From Gonapodya prolifera JEL478 (Eukaryota; Monoblepharomycota; Monoblepharidomycetes; Monoblepharidales; Gonapodyaceae), in NCBI GenBank assembly GCA_001574975.1, contig KQ965792.1, positions 221,627 through 285,626 on the forward strand: a stretch of 64,000 bases of DNA, in the 5' to 3' direction. Made by a program: the position numbers and the translations under genes. The notes below the pieces were generated by a model. The model was not told where the DNA came from. It worked only from the letters and a program-made list of their open reading frames with translations, and ran no database searches. Shown here in pieces: positions 1-12,698 of this stretch. Positions within the stretch are counted from its first letter, which is position 1. Each line of letters opens with the position of its first letter.

Positions 1-292
1 CGTTTGCGTTCGGATCTTTCCTCGGACCAGCTTCCCGTGCGACAAGTGGTGTGGGTGGAGCCTCATCGTGAGGTTGAGTACGTGAGAACGCCGCCTGACA
101 TGGTGAGTCTCCTTCCGGTTCAGTCCGAGGGGATGATTCGTTTCCTGCTGAGTGGCCCTCGCTTGCTGCAGACTCTGGAGAAGTCGTTGCAGAAGGAACC
201 GAGGAGTCACCCGAGGAACGCAACGATGCCGGGGGTGAGGGGAACTGAGCAGATGAGGCCACAGATACGGCGATGATAGCTTGAGCTTCCAT
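1..292 (-). CDS. 5' part of an unrecognised Ser/Pro/Ala-rich protein (runs off the left edge)
   Basis: An open frame reads leftwards from an ATG at 290-292 to the window edge without a stop (about 97 codons). An in-frame TGA lies directly before the ATG, which fixes the start unless there is an upstream exon. The product begins MEAQAIIAVSVASSAQ and is rich in Ser, Pro, Ala, Thr and Glu, as expected of a disordered N-terminus. No domain is visible, so no function is proposed. It is divergent from the Listerin gene, with starts 293 nt apart. The bias toward Ser/Pro/Ala/Glu, with no stop across 290 nt, argues for real coding, but a splice site inside the stretch cannot be excluded. Confidence 0.5.
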   Translation of the reverse strand, partial: MEAQAIIAVSVASSAQFPSPPASLRSSGDSSVPSATTSPESAASEGHSAGNESSPRTEPEGDSPCQAAFSRTQPHDEAPPTPLVAREAGPRKDPNAN

Positions 293-585
293 TCAGGCAC
301 GATTATTTGATGGATTCTTCGAAGTTCGTTGGTGGATGTGACGAAATGGAGCGTGGGAACAGGGACATGGTCAGTCGAGAGGCCGGGAAACGTCCCAACA
401 AGGTCTATCCAGGAAGCTTACTTGCTGCAGCCGTGCCTAAGCTCAAAATGCAACTACAAACCGAAGGAGGTTGACGTGGAGATGTGTTCAGTTGTTGTGT
501 TGAAATGTCGGCCCCGGATAAACTGTCTGACCAGGGGTGGAAGGCGAGAGTCCAGCATTGATTCCATCTCTCTTTCTTCATATCA
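293..585. promoter_or_regulatory. Divergent intergenic region upstream of Listerin
   Basis: This is the 293-nt space between two divergent ATGs, at 292 (minus) and 586 (plus). Short pyrimidine-rich runs lie just before the Listerin ATG. No coding, RNA gene or clear TATA box was seen. It presumably holds both promoters; that is inference from position. Confidence 0.4.
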
Positions 586-3500
586 ATGGGGAAGAACAAC
601 CCAAAAGCACCTAGGCCCAAGTCTAGCGTAACGCCTGCCTCATCATCGTAAGTCTTTTGCTGAATGATTGGTGACTGTTGCATTGGATTCGCCAGTCTCA
701 ATGTCAAATCACTTCTGTCTCGTTTCTTTGGTCTTATTCTTTCTGGTGCCACACCTGCCTATCGTGGTTGTCAATTTTGCTCCACTTTTGTCTCAGACGC
801 GCCGCGGATGCCCTTGCATCGCAGTCAACTCCTTCCACCTTCGGGTTCACCTCATCCCAACCTACTCTCATCGGATTCTCCAACAACTCTCCAGAACTGG
901 CAATAGAATCTCTTGCTGATGCTGACGTCAAGGTTGTTCTTCGTCGTTTGGCAAAGCGAGATCCTACCACTCGTGCCAAAGCTGGAGATGAATTTGCCAG
1001 TCACATTCGTGGAGCGGAACCCGACGAAGTGGCAACCCTTCTTCCGGCTTGGGTGGGCCTTTATCCGAGACTATCTGGAGATGTGGACAGGAGGGTCAGG
1101 GAGGTTGTCGGGGTGGCCCACCTGGAAATAGTTCGCAAGCTTGGCAAGAGGCTTGCACCACATCTAAAGGAGATGGCGGGGGCATGGGTGGCCGCCACAT
1201 TTGATCCTGCAAGGGAAGTGGCGAGAGTTGCTCAGGAGGCACTGCAGGTGGGACGATTTGTGTTTGTGGGAAAGGTTCAACGATGTCACTCTGAGTCGGG
1301 CGACCAAACGTTTTTTCCTTCCACAATTTGTTTTCAAATCTCTGTTTAAAATCAACCGTCATATCGAAATCCGCTATTCAGACGGCGTTCCCGTCCAAGC
1401 GAGCCGAGTTCTTAACTTTTGTTCAGATAGACCTCCTGAACCACATCCGACGAACACTGCTCGAAGAAACACCAGAAAGTCTAAGTAAGTGTCGCAAAAC
1501 CTGTTAAATCGCTTGTCTCAATTTCTCCGACGGTTAACACAAATCATGGTGACCATAGGCGACCCGCGGTTCACCTCCAAAGAGGATATGGATGCCCGCT
1601 ATTCGCGTGCAGTGGCGGCTGCCCTGCAAACCCTTTCACTGCTCTTTGGTTAGTGCGCCGTGCTATCTTGTCCCTTACCCTGAACACCTTGAAAACGTCT
1701 GTATACAGACATGCTCTCACCTACCGAACGAGAGAAACATCTATCCGCATACGATGACCTTGTGAATGAATCCAAGCTATGGGCCACGGTACATCACAAA
1801 GATGTCATTGTGCGGAGAGCTGCATATCCGTTTGTGGCAACCCTGTGCAGAAAATGGCCAGGTGAGAGAAAAACTTCGTGGAAGAATTCAATGTGATGAG
1901 TGTAACCTCTGTTTTTCTTTCCTGTTACCTGTCGCACTGGGAACTGTGTAACACTTTTGAAGACGCGTTGTCTGGTCGAATTGCTCTTATAGCGGCACAA
2001 GTACCGTACCGTGCTTTATCAGATCGAGAACCAAGCGCACATGGCGATATGTGGGAAGCAGTGCTGTTGCTCACAAAGAGTACGTTATGCTCTCCTCAAA
2101 ATGCTCAACTTTCAAGGTCGTTGCTATTTTGCGTGCTCACTAAATCCTCTCCACAAATGAATTCGCACAGCCCTCCCAGCAGTTTGGACTCATACCCCCA
2201 AACCAGTCATCCCCAAACTCATTTCCTTCTTTCGCACTCTCGCCCCGCTCTCGCCTAAAATATCCTACCCTTCCCTCCTTCCTCTATTTTCCATCCTACC
2301 GACGGACTTGGTGTTTTCCAATACAGATGAAATTCTCCAAGGAGCCTGGGATGGCGCTCGCGCGGCCAACGATAAGGACGCCGCTATCGCGGGAGCGGAG
2401 GCTGTGGCGGAGTGTTTGGCCTGGGTTGCTGGCAGACTGAGGTGAGTCGCGCTACGAACGGCTGTGTCATCCAGGGCCAACACAAATACTCCATTATGCA
2501 GTCACGCTTCTGACACCGCTCCTGGATCCCTTGAGCACCTCGTCATCTCGAGAATGGGTGCTATGATTCTAGCGGCAGCTGCCCAAGGTACCCAAGCGGG
2601 TCTAGGACGGGTTCTTCCCGAGGAGGCAGCAGCTTGTGTGGAGAAAGCACTGTTTGCTGTTGTGGGACAAGTCGATGGTGAGTTGCGATAGGGGGAAGAT
2701 AAAGAACAGAAGAACAGTTACATTACTGAACGCACCGTCCCACTGTCTGTCCTTGACAATTCTTTCGAAACCCAAAGTACCTGTCGTCCAGGTTCTTCTT
2801 CATAAGATCCATGCGACGCTTTGTTCTCATCTGGCGATTTCTTCACCATATGTGGCAAACACGTTCGGTGACCCGCCAGCCGACCTGACATACTCTGCGG
2901 TATGCGTGAATGTCGGGGAACTGATTGGGGTCCTAGCGCGGGTTTCCAGGAAAATGAAGAGCACAGATAACAAGTCTGCCGAGGAATGGGCATATGTTAC
3001 TGTTGACATAGTTGCCCGAGTCGCCGAAGGTTTGGTTGAAGCAGGTGAGCGTGTCATCGTACCCACAGGGCAGGTGAACACCAGATGCACCAACTGGCCT
3101 ACCGTATCTGAAGGTCTACACCAAGAACCCCTTGCAGCTCTTTTATTGCGCCTTTGTCGCAATCCGGACATCAATCAACATTTCACTCTTGTCCGTGCAA
3201 AAGAGAGCTTGTGTACACTTGCAGTACGCACGTTGCCGACCATCATTCCAGCAGCATCCCGACAGTCAATGCAAGATATTACGTTCGCCATTTTGGAGGG
3301 CTGGAATGCGACGAGAGGTCCCAAGCGCCCTGATGCAGACGAACTCACTGCCTTTCGAACTCTGATCGACAATGTATTGCAAGCGTCGGATATCGAATTT
3401 GAAAAATCTGTCTGCGTCCTTACTCCAGTGCTCCGGGAGGTAATGTGTTGGTGGATTGGCTGGATCATCAGAACAAATTGTAACGCGCTTTTGCCCATCG

Positions 3501-6500
3501 GACAACAGGCTCTTCGGCTTCGTCTGGGGCCTGAGCTTAACAGCAAGCAATTGGATGGATTTTTAGTTCGTGTGGTATCGAAAGAGCTAGGTGTTTCCCA
3601 CAAGAAATCCAATCCAAATTTGGTGACAGAACTGGAAGATTTGGTGGCGGTTTTGTTATGTTTTGGCTGTGGTGCGTCAAAACAATTTCTTGTTGGAGAA
3701 GCCAACTGATCCAGACACGCGTCCCCCCCCAGACATACCATTATTGACTGATTCCACGCTCACCTCGGTCTACGATATCATCACTGACACAATGTTGGCC
3801 TTCACTACGATGCTGTATACCGTGGAACACCATCACGAGCACTTGGTGTATATCGACCGGATGTTCGAGGTCATCTCGTTTACCAACATTATTCTGAACG
3901 TTATTCGGCAATACCATGTAAAGGTCGGGGGAACAGGTCCCACCTCCTTGTTCCCTCTTTCGGATCCCATTGCTGTCAAGATTCTGACGGTGGTGTTCGA
4001 TCTTTCTCAATTTGGAGCAATCTTTTCCCATGAAGATACCCCCATTCGTGTACGACCCGTTCGGGAAGAGACTGACATCCCAAATACTTCAAGTATTTCG
4101 CTACAAGACCAGTTTGAATCTCTTAATGTAACCCTTCAGAGCAAAGCACTTGCGATTTGGAGCGAAAGCACCAGTTACAGCGATCAGCAGCCAAGATTGT
4201 TCGATGCTCTTGTCGATTCTCTTCTTGCCAGATGGTACATAAACGTTCGAGATCTACATCATATAGGAAGGTGGGCCTTTTCATCCTCAGAACCTTTTCG
4301 ACGAAAAGTTGCTCAATTTTGTACAGCCCGTTCCAATTTGTGAGTCAGCTCACGAGAATACAGAAGATTTCCGTTTCTTCGCGGGAAATGACAGGTAGCA
4401 TTCTTGGTTCTCTCATGCTTCTCGAAGAACCATGGAAGTTGGCGGTTCGTTCTCATCTGGCATCGTCTAATATAATGGAGTTGGCTGCTTTAGATGATCC
4501 GCTGGTTGTCCCTGGGATAACTGAGATTGATGTTCCAGGCAGTTTTGATGAAATCATAGAACGGGATGTGCACGGTCTTTCCCATCTTGGACGTTTTGGT
4601 GCCATTATTGTTGGCACTTTGCGTTTTGCTCGTGAAGATGGCTTCTTTGGGAACACTACCGGGGCTGTGTTTGTCAACCGCGATGAAACGGGAGACATTC
4701 GAGACTTCATCGCTTTGAAGCTCACAGAGCTTCGGAGAATCGTCAACGACTGCAGATTAGGCGTTATGGTCCAAATTTACTCCTTGGACGGCGTTTCTGG
4801 AAACACAGAAGTATGTGATCATACGGAACCTTGGGAATTCAGCTGGGGGGACTTTACAAAGAATCTCGACACCGTCTGGAAAGACACGTTGGACATCGTC
4901 CTGTTGGACTCCGACGTCGAGCTTTTAAGGAGCTATTTGGACACGCGAGCAGAAAATGCGGAGTCTGGTCATCGGCCAATACTATCTCTCTTCAAACAGT
5001 TGTTGGAAGGAACATTGGATGTTTCCGATAAATACTTTAAACTCGTTGCCCGTGGTGCGGCGGATATGCTCGCGGAAGTTTTTGAGCGAGATACAATTGG
5101 ACCCGCTGAACGCGAACAATGGCAAAGGATGTTACGGAATCGATCTTTTGCTTCAAAGACACGTGAGCTTGGTGGCTTACCTACTGCTTCCCCTACTGTT
5201 TTGACGACAGTTTACTCCTGTCGTTAGCTTTCCTGGTTTTGCTTATGATCAGTCATGCGATCTCAGCACCGTCGTACGATGATCCACAAATGAAGAACGT
5301 AGTCGGTCATTTTGTTGACTCGCTGCTTTCTATGAATGCCTTGAGTAACCAGGGGGACATCCGGTTTGGTGGGTGTTCAGGATTCAGTTCCCACTTAAAG
5401 ATGGTATCCCTAAATCGGTACCGATACATAGTTGTTGAACCTTTCGCAATTTTGAACAACTTGCATGCAACTAGTAAGATTTACGGACAAAGACAGCTGC
5501 TGGCGCTTTTTAATCACATTCAGCGATCTTGGTTGAACGTCGGAGATTTAAATGGCAATGAAGGTCTTTGGCCCATACAATTCCAGTTGGTGAGGTGGTT
5601 GGCGCACACATCGCCTCTCTTAGAAAGTGTTTCAGAGACTTTCTGGAACACAGCTGTGGACGTAACCGTGTTTTGGCTTGAGGTGACTTGAACTTTCATT
5701 TTAATTTTTGAGCCACCTTTTAACTGTCTTCCCGAAAAGGTCCCCGGTGTTATCAGCTCTTCTTGGCTTTTGCCGCTAAGATATTATATCATTCGACTCG
5801 CAGAAGCACTGCTGAAAAGAAAAGTTGCAGAGCGTCTTCCTTTTGATCCCTCGAAATTTTATCGAAGTCTTTTATCGTACTTCATGGTGTACTGTGGTAC
5901 GCTCGTTAATTCTTGTCTTTTTCAGGACGCTGAAATCACTTGTTGGTGTAGGTTCTTCGTTGCGTGATGACCACCCTTCGGCAGTTCGGCAAGCGACAGA
6001 AGATCTACTTGCCGCCATCGCAAAAGACGTGCCCACGGAAATTTTGAATCAGACCAAGATGTTCAACGACGTATGTGATCGTCGATGCGGGCCTTTCGCG
6101 CGATGTAATGTTGAGATGCATGCATCTCAAAACGCCTTCAGCTCGTCAGTTTGCTTTGGTCAAAGAACTCTAGTGTGCAAACCACGGCGACACTTCTGTT
6201 ACAAAGGCACATTCGCGAAGGAACTCAGATGAAGTCACTGAAAATCGAAATGCGCCAGGGTCGGCAGAAAGCAAACATGGAGACGTCAGAGGGATTGCTC
6301 AATGGAGGTAACGTATGGTGTATGCTGCTGAGTTTCGCAACACTGCATTTCGCTCGGAATTTTAGAAATGGACGAGGACAGCGATCCCGACAAGCTCCCA
6401 GGATCACTGCTTGACATTGCCGGAAAGACTCCCTCAATCAATTTTGTGATGCAAAACGATGACGAACACCTTGTGAGGCTCGAATTTCTTCAGGTTTCTC

Positions 6501-7749
6501 TTGGGGAATAACGTCCGATGTGTTTGACAGGAAGACCACGTGTCGATATCAGGCTACCTGTTCAGCTGGCTGCTCATACTGGATCACTTTGAAGGGGCGG
6601 TGGGTCTGAAATTTTCATGTTGAATTCATCAATCAGACTCCCTGAAACTATTTCTGGTCGTTCTTATCCAGGCATTTCAACTAAAGGCCTCATACATAAA
6701 TCACTTGCGACATCAATCCGAACTAGTCCCAACCTTTTTTGAAGCTCTCTTCCGTCTTTTAGGAGTTTTGGCCACCCGTAGCTCCGGGGAGCTCGATGTT
6801 TCAAAATGGCATATACACACTATTGACCTTCTGGAAGTGGATCTCGGAACTAGCCTATCATTTTCTCTCTTTGCGGCGCATGTGTACTGGCGGTGTCTGA
6901 AATCCTTGCCCAGTTTGGTCCGCATGTGGTGGTTAAATCTGAGGAATCGCCAAACCTCACAAGCCATTGAATTGTGAGCAAAATATCTTCTTTTGGGTGA
7001 AAATGTTCCATCGTGACCAAGGTTGCTCCCATTTTGAAAGGTATACGGAGACATATTTCTCACCATCATTGGTCAACATGGAGTTCGAACAACTGTCAGA
7101 GTTCGATGTCACTCAGTTCGCGAAGCTGAAAGTTCGCGCCCTGAAGACTTCCTCGGAAGTTCAGGCGACGTACGAAGTGGAGGACAATGCGACTTTAGGG
7201 GTTGCAATTAAATTTTCAAGTTCATTCCCACTAAAACAATGTGAGATTGACGGAACAGGTGGGGCGCGTGTTGGTGTCCCAGAAGCGAAATGGAGGGCAT
7301 GGGTGCTGGGATTGTCGTCAGTGATGCTGGTGCAGAACGGTGATATCATGGATGCCCTTGCTCTGTGGCACAAAAATGTCACCCTCCACTATGATGGAGT
7401 TGAAGACTGCACGATATGGTTCGTATTTTTTGGTTGCGATATCGCGGGTCTTCGTTTCTAATTGATGTTGGGTTCATCAGCTATTCGATTGTTGGCGTGA
7501 TTGATCGATCACTACCTTCCCGTAGATGCAGAACATGTCGGAATAAGTTCCACGCAGCTTGGTAAGCAGATCTTTAGCGAATTATATAATTTTTTCACAA
7601 CATTCACACATTTTGACAATGCTAAACAGTCTTCACAAGGTACGTTGTCTTTATTTACTTCATGCTTTCATTTAAATTCACGAACAATATTCTAGTGGTT
7701 CAAAAGTAGCGGGCAAGCGTCTTGTCCTCTCTGCCGTTCCACGTTTTGA
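586..7749 (+). CDS. LTN1: Listerin, E3 ubiquitin ligase of ribosome-associated quality control
   Basis: Listerin (yeast Ltn1/Rkr1) binds stalled 60S subunits and ubiquitinates nascent chains. The first exon (586-647) starts MGKNNPKAPRPKS and is spliced with GTAAGT to an exon carrying the conserved N-terminal region (ADALASQSTPSTFGF, then VVLRRLAKRDPTTRAKA). Long HEAT-like helical stretches follow. The C-terminus is a RING of the Listerin kind: CTIC, CRTC, NKFHAAC, WFKSSG and CPLC, ending in STF at the TGA. The RING is built from short exons at 7481-7561, 7630-7639 and 7696-7749. The gene has many introns of about 60 nt, and the full product should be near the usual 1,550-1,770 aa. It is convergent with CatSper2, with 80 nt between the stops. 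Identity is secure; exon borders in the 1.3-2.5 kb and 5.2-7.0 kb stretches were not all resolved. Confidence 0.92.
7630..7639 (+). other. LTN1: 10-nt microexon in the Listerin RING domain
   Basis: The exon TCTTCACAAG is bounded by CAG at 7627-7629 and GTACGT at 7640. The flanking introns are 7562-7629 and 7640-7695. Including it gives an in-frame RING, C-L-H-K-W-F-K-S-S-G, matching the family pattern in which the zinc-binding Cys is followed by L-x-K-W-F. Skipping it would shift the frame and lose the last two zinc ligands. Confidence 0.8.
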
Positions 7750-7829
7750 TATCATGTTGTTCATTGCTTGAGGAAAGAGGATTTCAAGTGTCGTGCAGCT
7801 CCATCAAACTCCACGCTATGGAAGTATTG

Positions 7830-10306
7830 TTAAGATGGATGTTTCAGGCGGAAATCACCTTGCCTACCTGCCAGCATTTGCAACTCTTGATACTCCTTCA
7901 TATTTTCCTGTTGTTTTGCATTACCATCAGCGAAGAAACCCATGTAGAAACAAGGCCTACTTACTTGTAATGTCTCCATCAATTGAAAATACTTAAACAA
8001 CGTGTCCTTGGGCCACATTGTCTCTTCACTATGTGCTGTCAACCCTGCGAGCGTCTCTGCGACAGTCTGCTCCCACTCTTTGAAGTGTTCTTTCGTTGGT
8101 AACAAAACTTTCTTTCTTCTGTGTGCGCACCCACCTTTAGAAATTCCATGACTCGCTATCAGAAGTCTTTGAATAGTTTCTAAGATGTCTGTGTCGTTTC
8201 GTTCATCGGTTTTAACATCCTTTGTTCCATCGTCACGACCAGCGGTTGTGGAACCCATGTCTGGTACGGGTTCTGTTCCAGGAATTGGGTTCGACTCCAG
8301 CCCGCCCCTGAGCATTTGATCCTCTTGGTTTGAAACGGGCATGTTGTGATCTACTACTGCACCGCCTTCATTGCCAAAAGCAGCGTCAGGCTCTGACGCG
8401 CCGACAGTGGCACCCGCTTCACTCGGAGCGGGCCCTTTCATATCGCTCGGAGAATTTTGTGGAGAGACCCCTGTGCCATCCGCGGCCAAGTTGTTGCTGT
8501 CGGTAATGCATGTAAACGGAGGCCATCAACATAAGGGATAGACGTGGTCACTTGCATTGAGCGCTGTATGTTGCCCTGGACCTTCAGCTCCTTGTTGAGC
8601 TTTTTTCGCATACGCAAGAACTTCCGCTTCTTGAAGTATTCTGCTTTCTTTTCTTTCAAAGTTTCGCTGATTTTCGCAAAGTTGTTGACTTTTTCGAACC
8701 AACAATAGGAACTCGACATAGGAAAGCTGAGAAGTGGAGGAAGCTAACTCACTCACCCATGACGCCCACGAAAACGTTCCTGAAAATGAAGGAGCCCAAG
8801 CATACCCACAGAAAAATGAACACGGTAGTGAGCATCGGTTCAGTCGCCCTATCCATGTCCATGTTGATGTCGTCCCACTGGTCGAGCGTGAGAAGTTGGA
8901 AAAGCATTTGTAGTGCTGTTCCAAGACTCCTGCAAAGAAATCAGTTTACCATTATGAAAGATATTGCAAATAGGACAACAACGTACTGCCAAGCGTATTG
9001 ATAGTGAAGGTCGGGAACATTGGAACGGACGTAAGCTTCGAAGAGGTTGATTGCAATGATGGCGAAAATGTACATGAAGATAAGAACCTGCGTTTATGAC
9101 AGGAAGGTCGTTCGCTCATCACAGGATTGAGTCAACGTCGTGCTAGTTACCAGCAGCATAATAAAGGCCATGGACTAACATCCACTTGGTCAGACAGCAA
9201 ACACAAAATGTAAAATCTTCGATCGCTCACTTCAAAAGCTTGCATTATTGTCAAGACGATGATCTTCAGACTTCCGAACCGAACGATCTATTCGATATAA
9301 AGTTGGTATCTTCAAATGAGTAGCAGAACCACCTCAAGATCGTTGCATCAACTCACCACTTTGAGAGCTCGCAAGACTCGAATCGTCCGCAGTTCCCGAG
9401 TAACACTGAGGAGCGCGTTTGAAGCACTTGCAGAGCCGACCACTTCCATTATCTCAGGAATAGCCGACAGCATTGTGATGGAAAAGTCCATGATGTTCCA
9501 ACCGTCTTTCCAGAACATCCAAAAGTCGTCCGTCCACTTGAGCCAAATTTCAATGATGAACATGCTGAGAACAAACTGATCGATAACTTTCATTGCCTGA
9601 AAGAGCTGGTGGTGGTCCGCTTCACTTTCGTGGAGTTCTGATTGTGCAGCGTCTTAGTGGTCCAGCAAGACGAAATTCTCATCAAAGGTTTGAGGACGCA
9701 CCTGCCTGAACACCGACTAAAACGGAATTCGCGATGATGAGAAAAAGGAGCAGATTTTGGAACACAGGGTCTATCAAAAGCAAACCCTTGTTACCATGCT
9801 CATAGGGTTTTGCGAAAACCGCTCACGTTCTACGACCCAGTTTGCCCAAGCCCCCAGCGGCACAGTCTCGATGTTTCGTGTGCGGGTGAGTCGCCTATCC
9901 GTTTTTTGAGCGTTCTCCAGCTGCTGAACACGCTTGAAAGCATGAAATTTGATCAATTGGTGGGGATTCTCCGAAAGTATCCTTTTCAGCTGCTCTGGAT
10001 CTGCCGAATCATTTGCGATTCCATCATCGAATGGTCTGGGTCGTGCTTGATTGAACTCACCTTGGATGTCTTTCGTGCTATGGACCGGAGCAGATGCGAG
10101 GTTGTTATCCGATAAATTGTCGAGCAATTGAAACTCCTCTATCAGACGTGTCCGAAAGATTGAGGATCGGATGGAAAGATCGTGAAACGCTGTTGCAAAT
10201 GCGGGCGTTATGTGAGCGCCACGGTCGATGCCAGAGATGCACGCATAGAATCACCATTTTCCGGGGCGAATCTGCGGAGCACCCCTGCAGCCGAGTCTTC
10301 GGGCAT
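7830..10306 (-). CDS. CATSPER2: CatSper2-type voltage-gated calcium channel subunit
   Basis: Single-repeat six-helix cation channel. CatSper2 is a pore-forming subunit of the flagellar calcium channel of sperm and, here presumably, of the zoospore or gamete. The ATG is at 10304-10306; a 65-nt intron (10190-10254) joins it to an exon with TRLIEEFQLLDNLSDN, which resembles the animal CatSper2 N-terminus. Next come PHQLIKFHAF, the S1-S3 region (DQFVLSMFIIEIWLKW, DGWNIMDF) and an Arg-rich S4 (LRTIRVLRALKVV). The pore carries the CatSper T-x-D-x-W signature as LFQLLTLDQWDDIN. A post-S6 segment VNNFAKISETLKEKK follows. The C-terminus has the CatSper2-specific block MWPKDTLFKYFQLMETLQ. At least seven short introns are present. 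The match at both ends as well as in the pore supports subunit 2 rather than 1, 3 or 4. Confidence 0.93.
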
Positions 10307-10878
10307 TTTCGCTGATTGAAATCACAGGCTTTTGTGGTGCGGTGCACCTGGAGCTACATTTAACCATTCTGGGGCAAACCGCTAAAGTTTTCAAATCCGA
10401 AGTCATGCCAGTGTTTCACAGAATGTGACATCTTTCGAGTTCATGGGCTCATGTTACTCTCCGGTACGCAATTCACCAATCGCCTTCCAAGAATATCGCA
10501 GCGGGTCACGGTCTCGGATTAGAATTGTGATTCAATTAAATAATGGCTAATGTTTTCTTAATCGCGATTGTCGTGAAGATGTATTTTTGCGGTGGTGCCG
10601 ACCGGCAAGGGAGCGGATCCTGCTGTTCCTTCGTGCCTTGGATTTCGGCCTTTCTGCGTGACCAGCGGGCTCTTCCAAACGCACGACGCCGCGGGCTCCA
10701 CGCTGCATCGGCCACGAAGACAGACCAGTCAGCAACCCTCCTCCGCTTGCGCTGGTCGACAAACGGCGGTCGCCTTGTTGGGTTTTTTTGGCGGGAGAAC
10801 CTTCACTGCCCTGTTCGTGATTCGACTCTCCCCAAAGCCCGACGTACCGCTCAGTGGTGCTACCATCAAATTGGCGAG
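10307..10878. other. Divergent intergenic region, CatSper2 / RRM gene
   Basis: These 572 nt separate the CatSper2 ATG from the proposed start of the RRM gene. A frame in phase with the RRM gene stays open from 10543, but its translation (Arg, Ser and Cys rich) looks non-coding. No RNA gene, repeat or clear core promoter was seen. Confidence 0.35.
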
Positions 10879-12698
10879 ATGTCTCTCTCCTTGGTGCTCC
10901 CCGCTTCCGCTACTCCCCAAACACCGCACTTCGACACGCTTCACGTCACAATCATTACACCAACTGACCGTACCGTCGATAGAGGAGACCTATGCGACAT
11001 ATTTTTCTCCCAAACTGGTCTACGTAAGCTCAGTTTCCACGAAGGATATGCCTTTGCGCACTTCCAGACGCCGCAAGATGCAGCGCGTGTCTTGAAGAGC
11101 GTGCAAGATGGGGACTTTGGACCGCGTTGCTTGAGACTTCAGGTGGAATTTGCGAGAATATCATATCGTCCCAACTACTATCACCCGGATATTCTTCACT
11201 CACCAAATCGGAGGCTTCACGTCACTCACTTCCCGCGCAACACAACTGTTCTCGAACTGAAAAAGATATTTGGTCGCTATCAGGGGTTTGAAGTTGTGGA
11301 GTATCATATCAAGTACGCTTACGTGACGTACCATACAGAAGTGAGTGGTTCAGAAATGAGAGCTTTGGTTCCGGGGTACTGATAGAGGAACGAACGCATT
11401 TAGAGCAATTCCAACCGTGCAATGCTCGACCTCAATGAGCGTACAAATCTTATAGTGTCGTTCGCCAAGCCGGATATCCGCGACGACGTTTGTATCAGCC
11501 CCCCACCTGCAGATCTACCACTTCCCAATTTTCGCTCTTCCGCCGGGTTGAACAATCGGGCCATCTCATCTACACATTCCCGATTTACAACACAACAACA
11601 AATGTTATTTAGCGGATACGCAGCAGTCAAAAGTCCACCGGTCCATCCATTAAGTTCCCGTCCTCGAGCTTTCTCCGATGGCCCTCCTCGCGAAAATGGT
11701 TCATACCGTGCACCTTATGAGCAAATTCTCGCCCATCAATCTCAAAAGAATCAGGAGCTTATCCAGACTGTTCACACTACCTCAATGGTTGCGATCAATC
11801 AAAACACCTTTGGCTTCTCTCTTCAAGGAGGAGCAGGTGCAAACCGGGATGATATTGACCGACTTGACGTCTCCACTATGTCTCTTGCACTGCAGGATCT
11901 TTATCCAGTAAATTATGCCATGAGGAAGCCCCCCATTCCAAAATCTAGCAGCGGGTATCGCAGAAGCCCAACCCCTGTTCCCGAATTCCAGGAGTTTCGA
12001 CCCCGGGATCTGCATGAAATCTCACCATACGCTAGGCACAATTCTCATCCGGTATCTTCCATGAGTCGCGCGAAGAGCTGGGGCGGTCAACCTACAGCAT
12101 TTGAGAGGGAGTTGCGGGACATGCCGACAAGAAACTCTGTGGTTGGCTATCCCACCGCGTCAGATTACCTCCGGCATGACCTATCATTGGGAGCTTCTTC
12201 AGCTCTTCTGAGCAGACAGGCAGAGGAGGGGAAAATTCGAAGTGCGATGTCCCCATCACCTGACCCTCATCAGACGACTCAAGCATTGCGGAGTAAGTCT
12301 CGTTTCAATCTTGATCGACGTCACGCTTCTGATACTCTTTGATTGGGCACACAGGCTTCGGTCCACCAGCAGCAATGTCCCAAAGCTTTATCACATTCGA
12401 CGATCTTCCAACCGGCAATGCTGCTTTCGAAACGAAGGCAGCTGCGAAAAATCCCACGTCTACCCACGTACCACCTATGTTACAGGAACTCATTCACGAA
12501 GTACCTCACAGTCAGAGCAGTGGCAGTCCTCTTCTACGTTTCCCAAACCTTGTGGCGTCCCCAACAAGTGCTGATAGCCCGCCACACACAGGTTCACGTC
12601 GATACAGTAATAGCGAAGCGATTCCACCCGCGGAAGGGGGTCGCATGGAAGACTTTGCAGGCGGCTGGTCCTTGTGGACGGGACAAGCGCCGTGGTGA
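10879..12698 (+). CDS. Two-RRM RNA-binding protein with long disordered tail
   Basis: Three exons (10879-11340, 11404-12292, 12355-12698) joined at GTGAGT...TTTAG and GTAAGT...ACAG give exactly 565 codons including the stop (564 aa). The N-terminal half holds two RNA-recognition-motif folds. The first, about residues 15-95, contains GYAFAHFQTPQDAARVL in the RNP1 position. The second, about 110-190, contains RLHVTHFPRNTTVLELKKIF, YAYVTY and the final strand NLIVSFAK. The remaining 370 residues are Ser/Pro/Arg rich and low in hydrophobics. No precise orthologue was recognised; it may be a fungal mRNA-binding regulator. The start at MSLSLVLPASATP was chosen because upstream in-frame sequence looks non-coding. 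It is convergent with the kinesin gene. Confidence 0.75.

Noticed and set aside
10543-10878. In-frame extension of the RRM gene to an earlier ATG at 10543
   Set aside because: The added 112 residues are Cys/Arg/Ser rich with no resemblance to protein domains, and the RRM fold starts soon after 10879.
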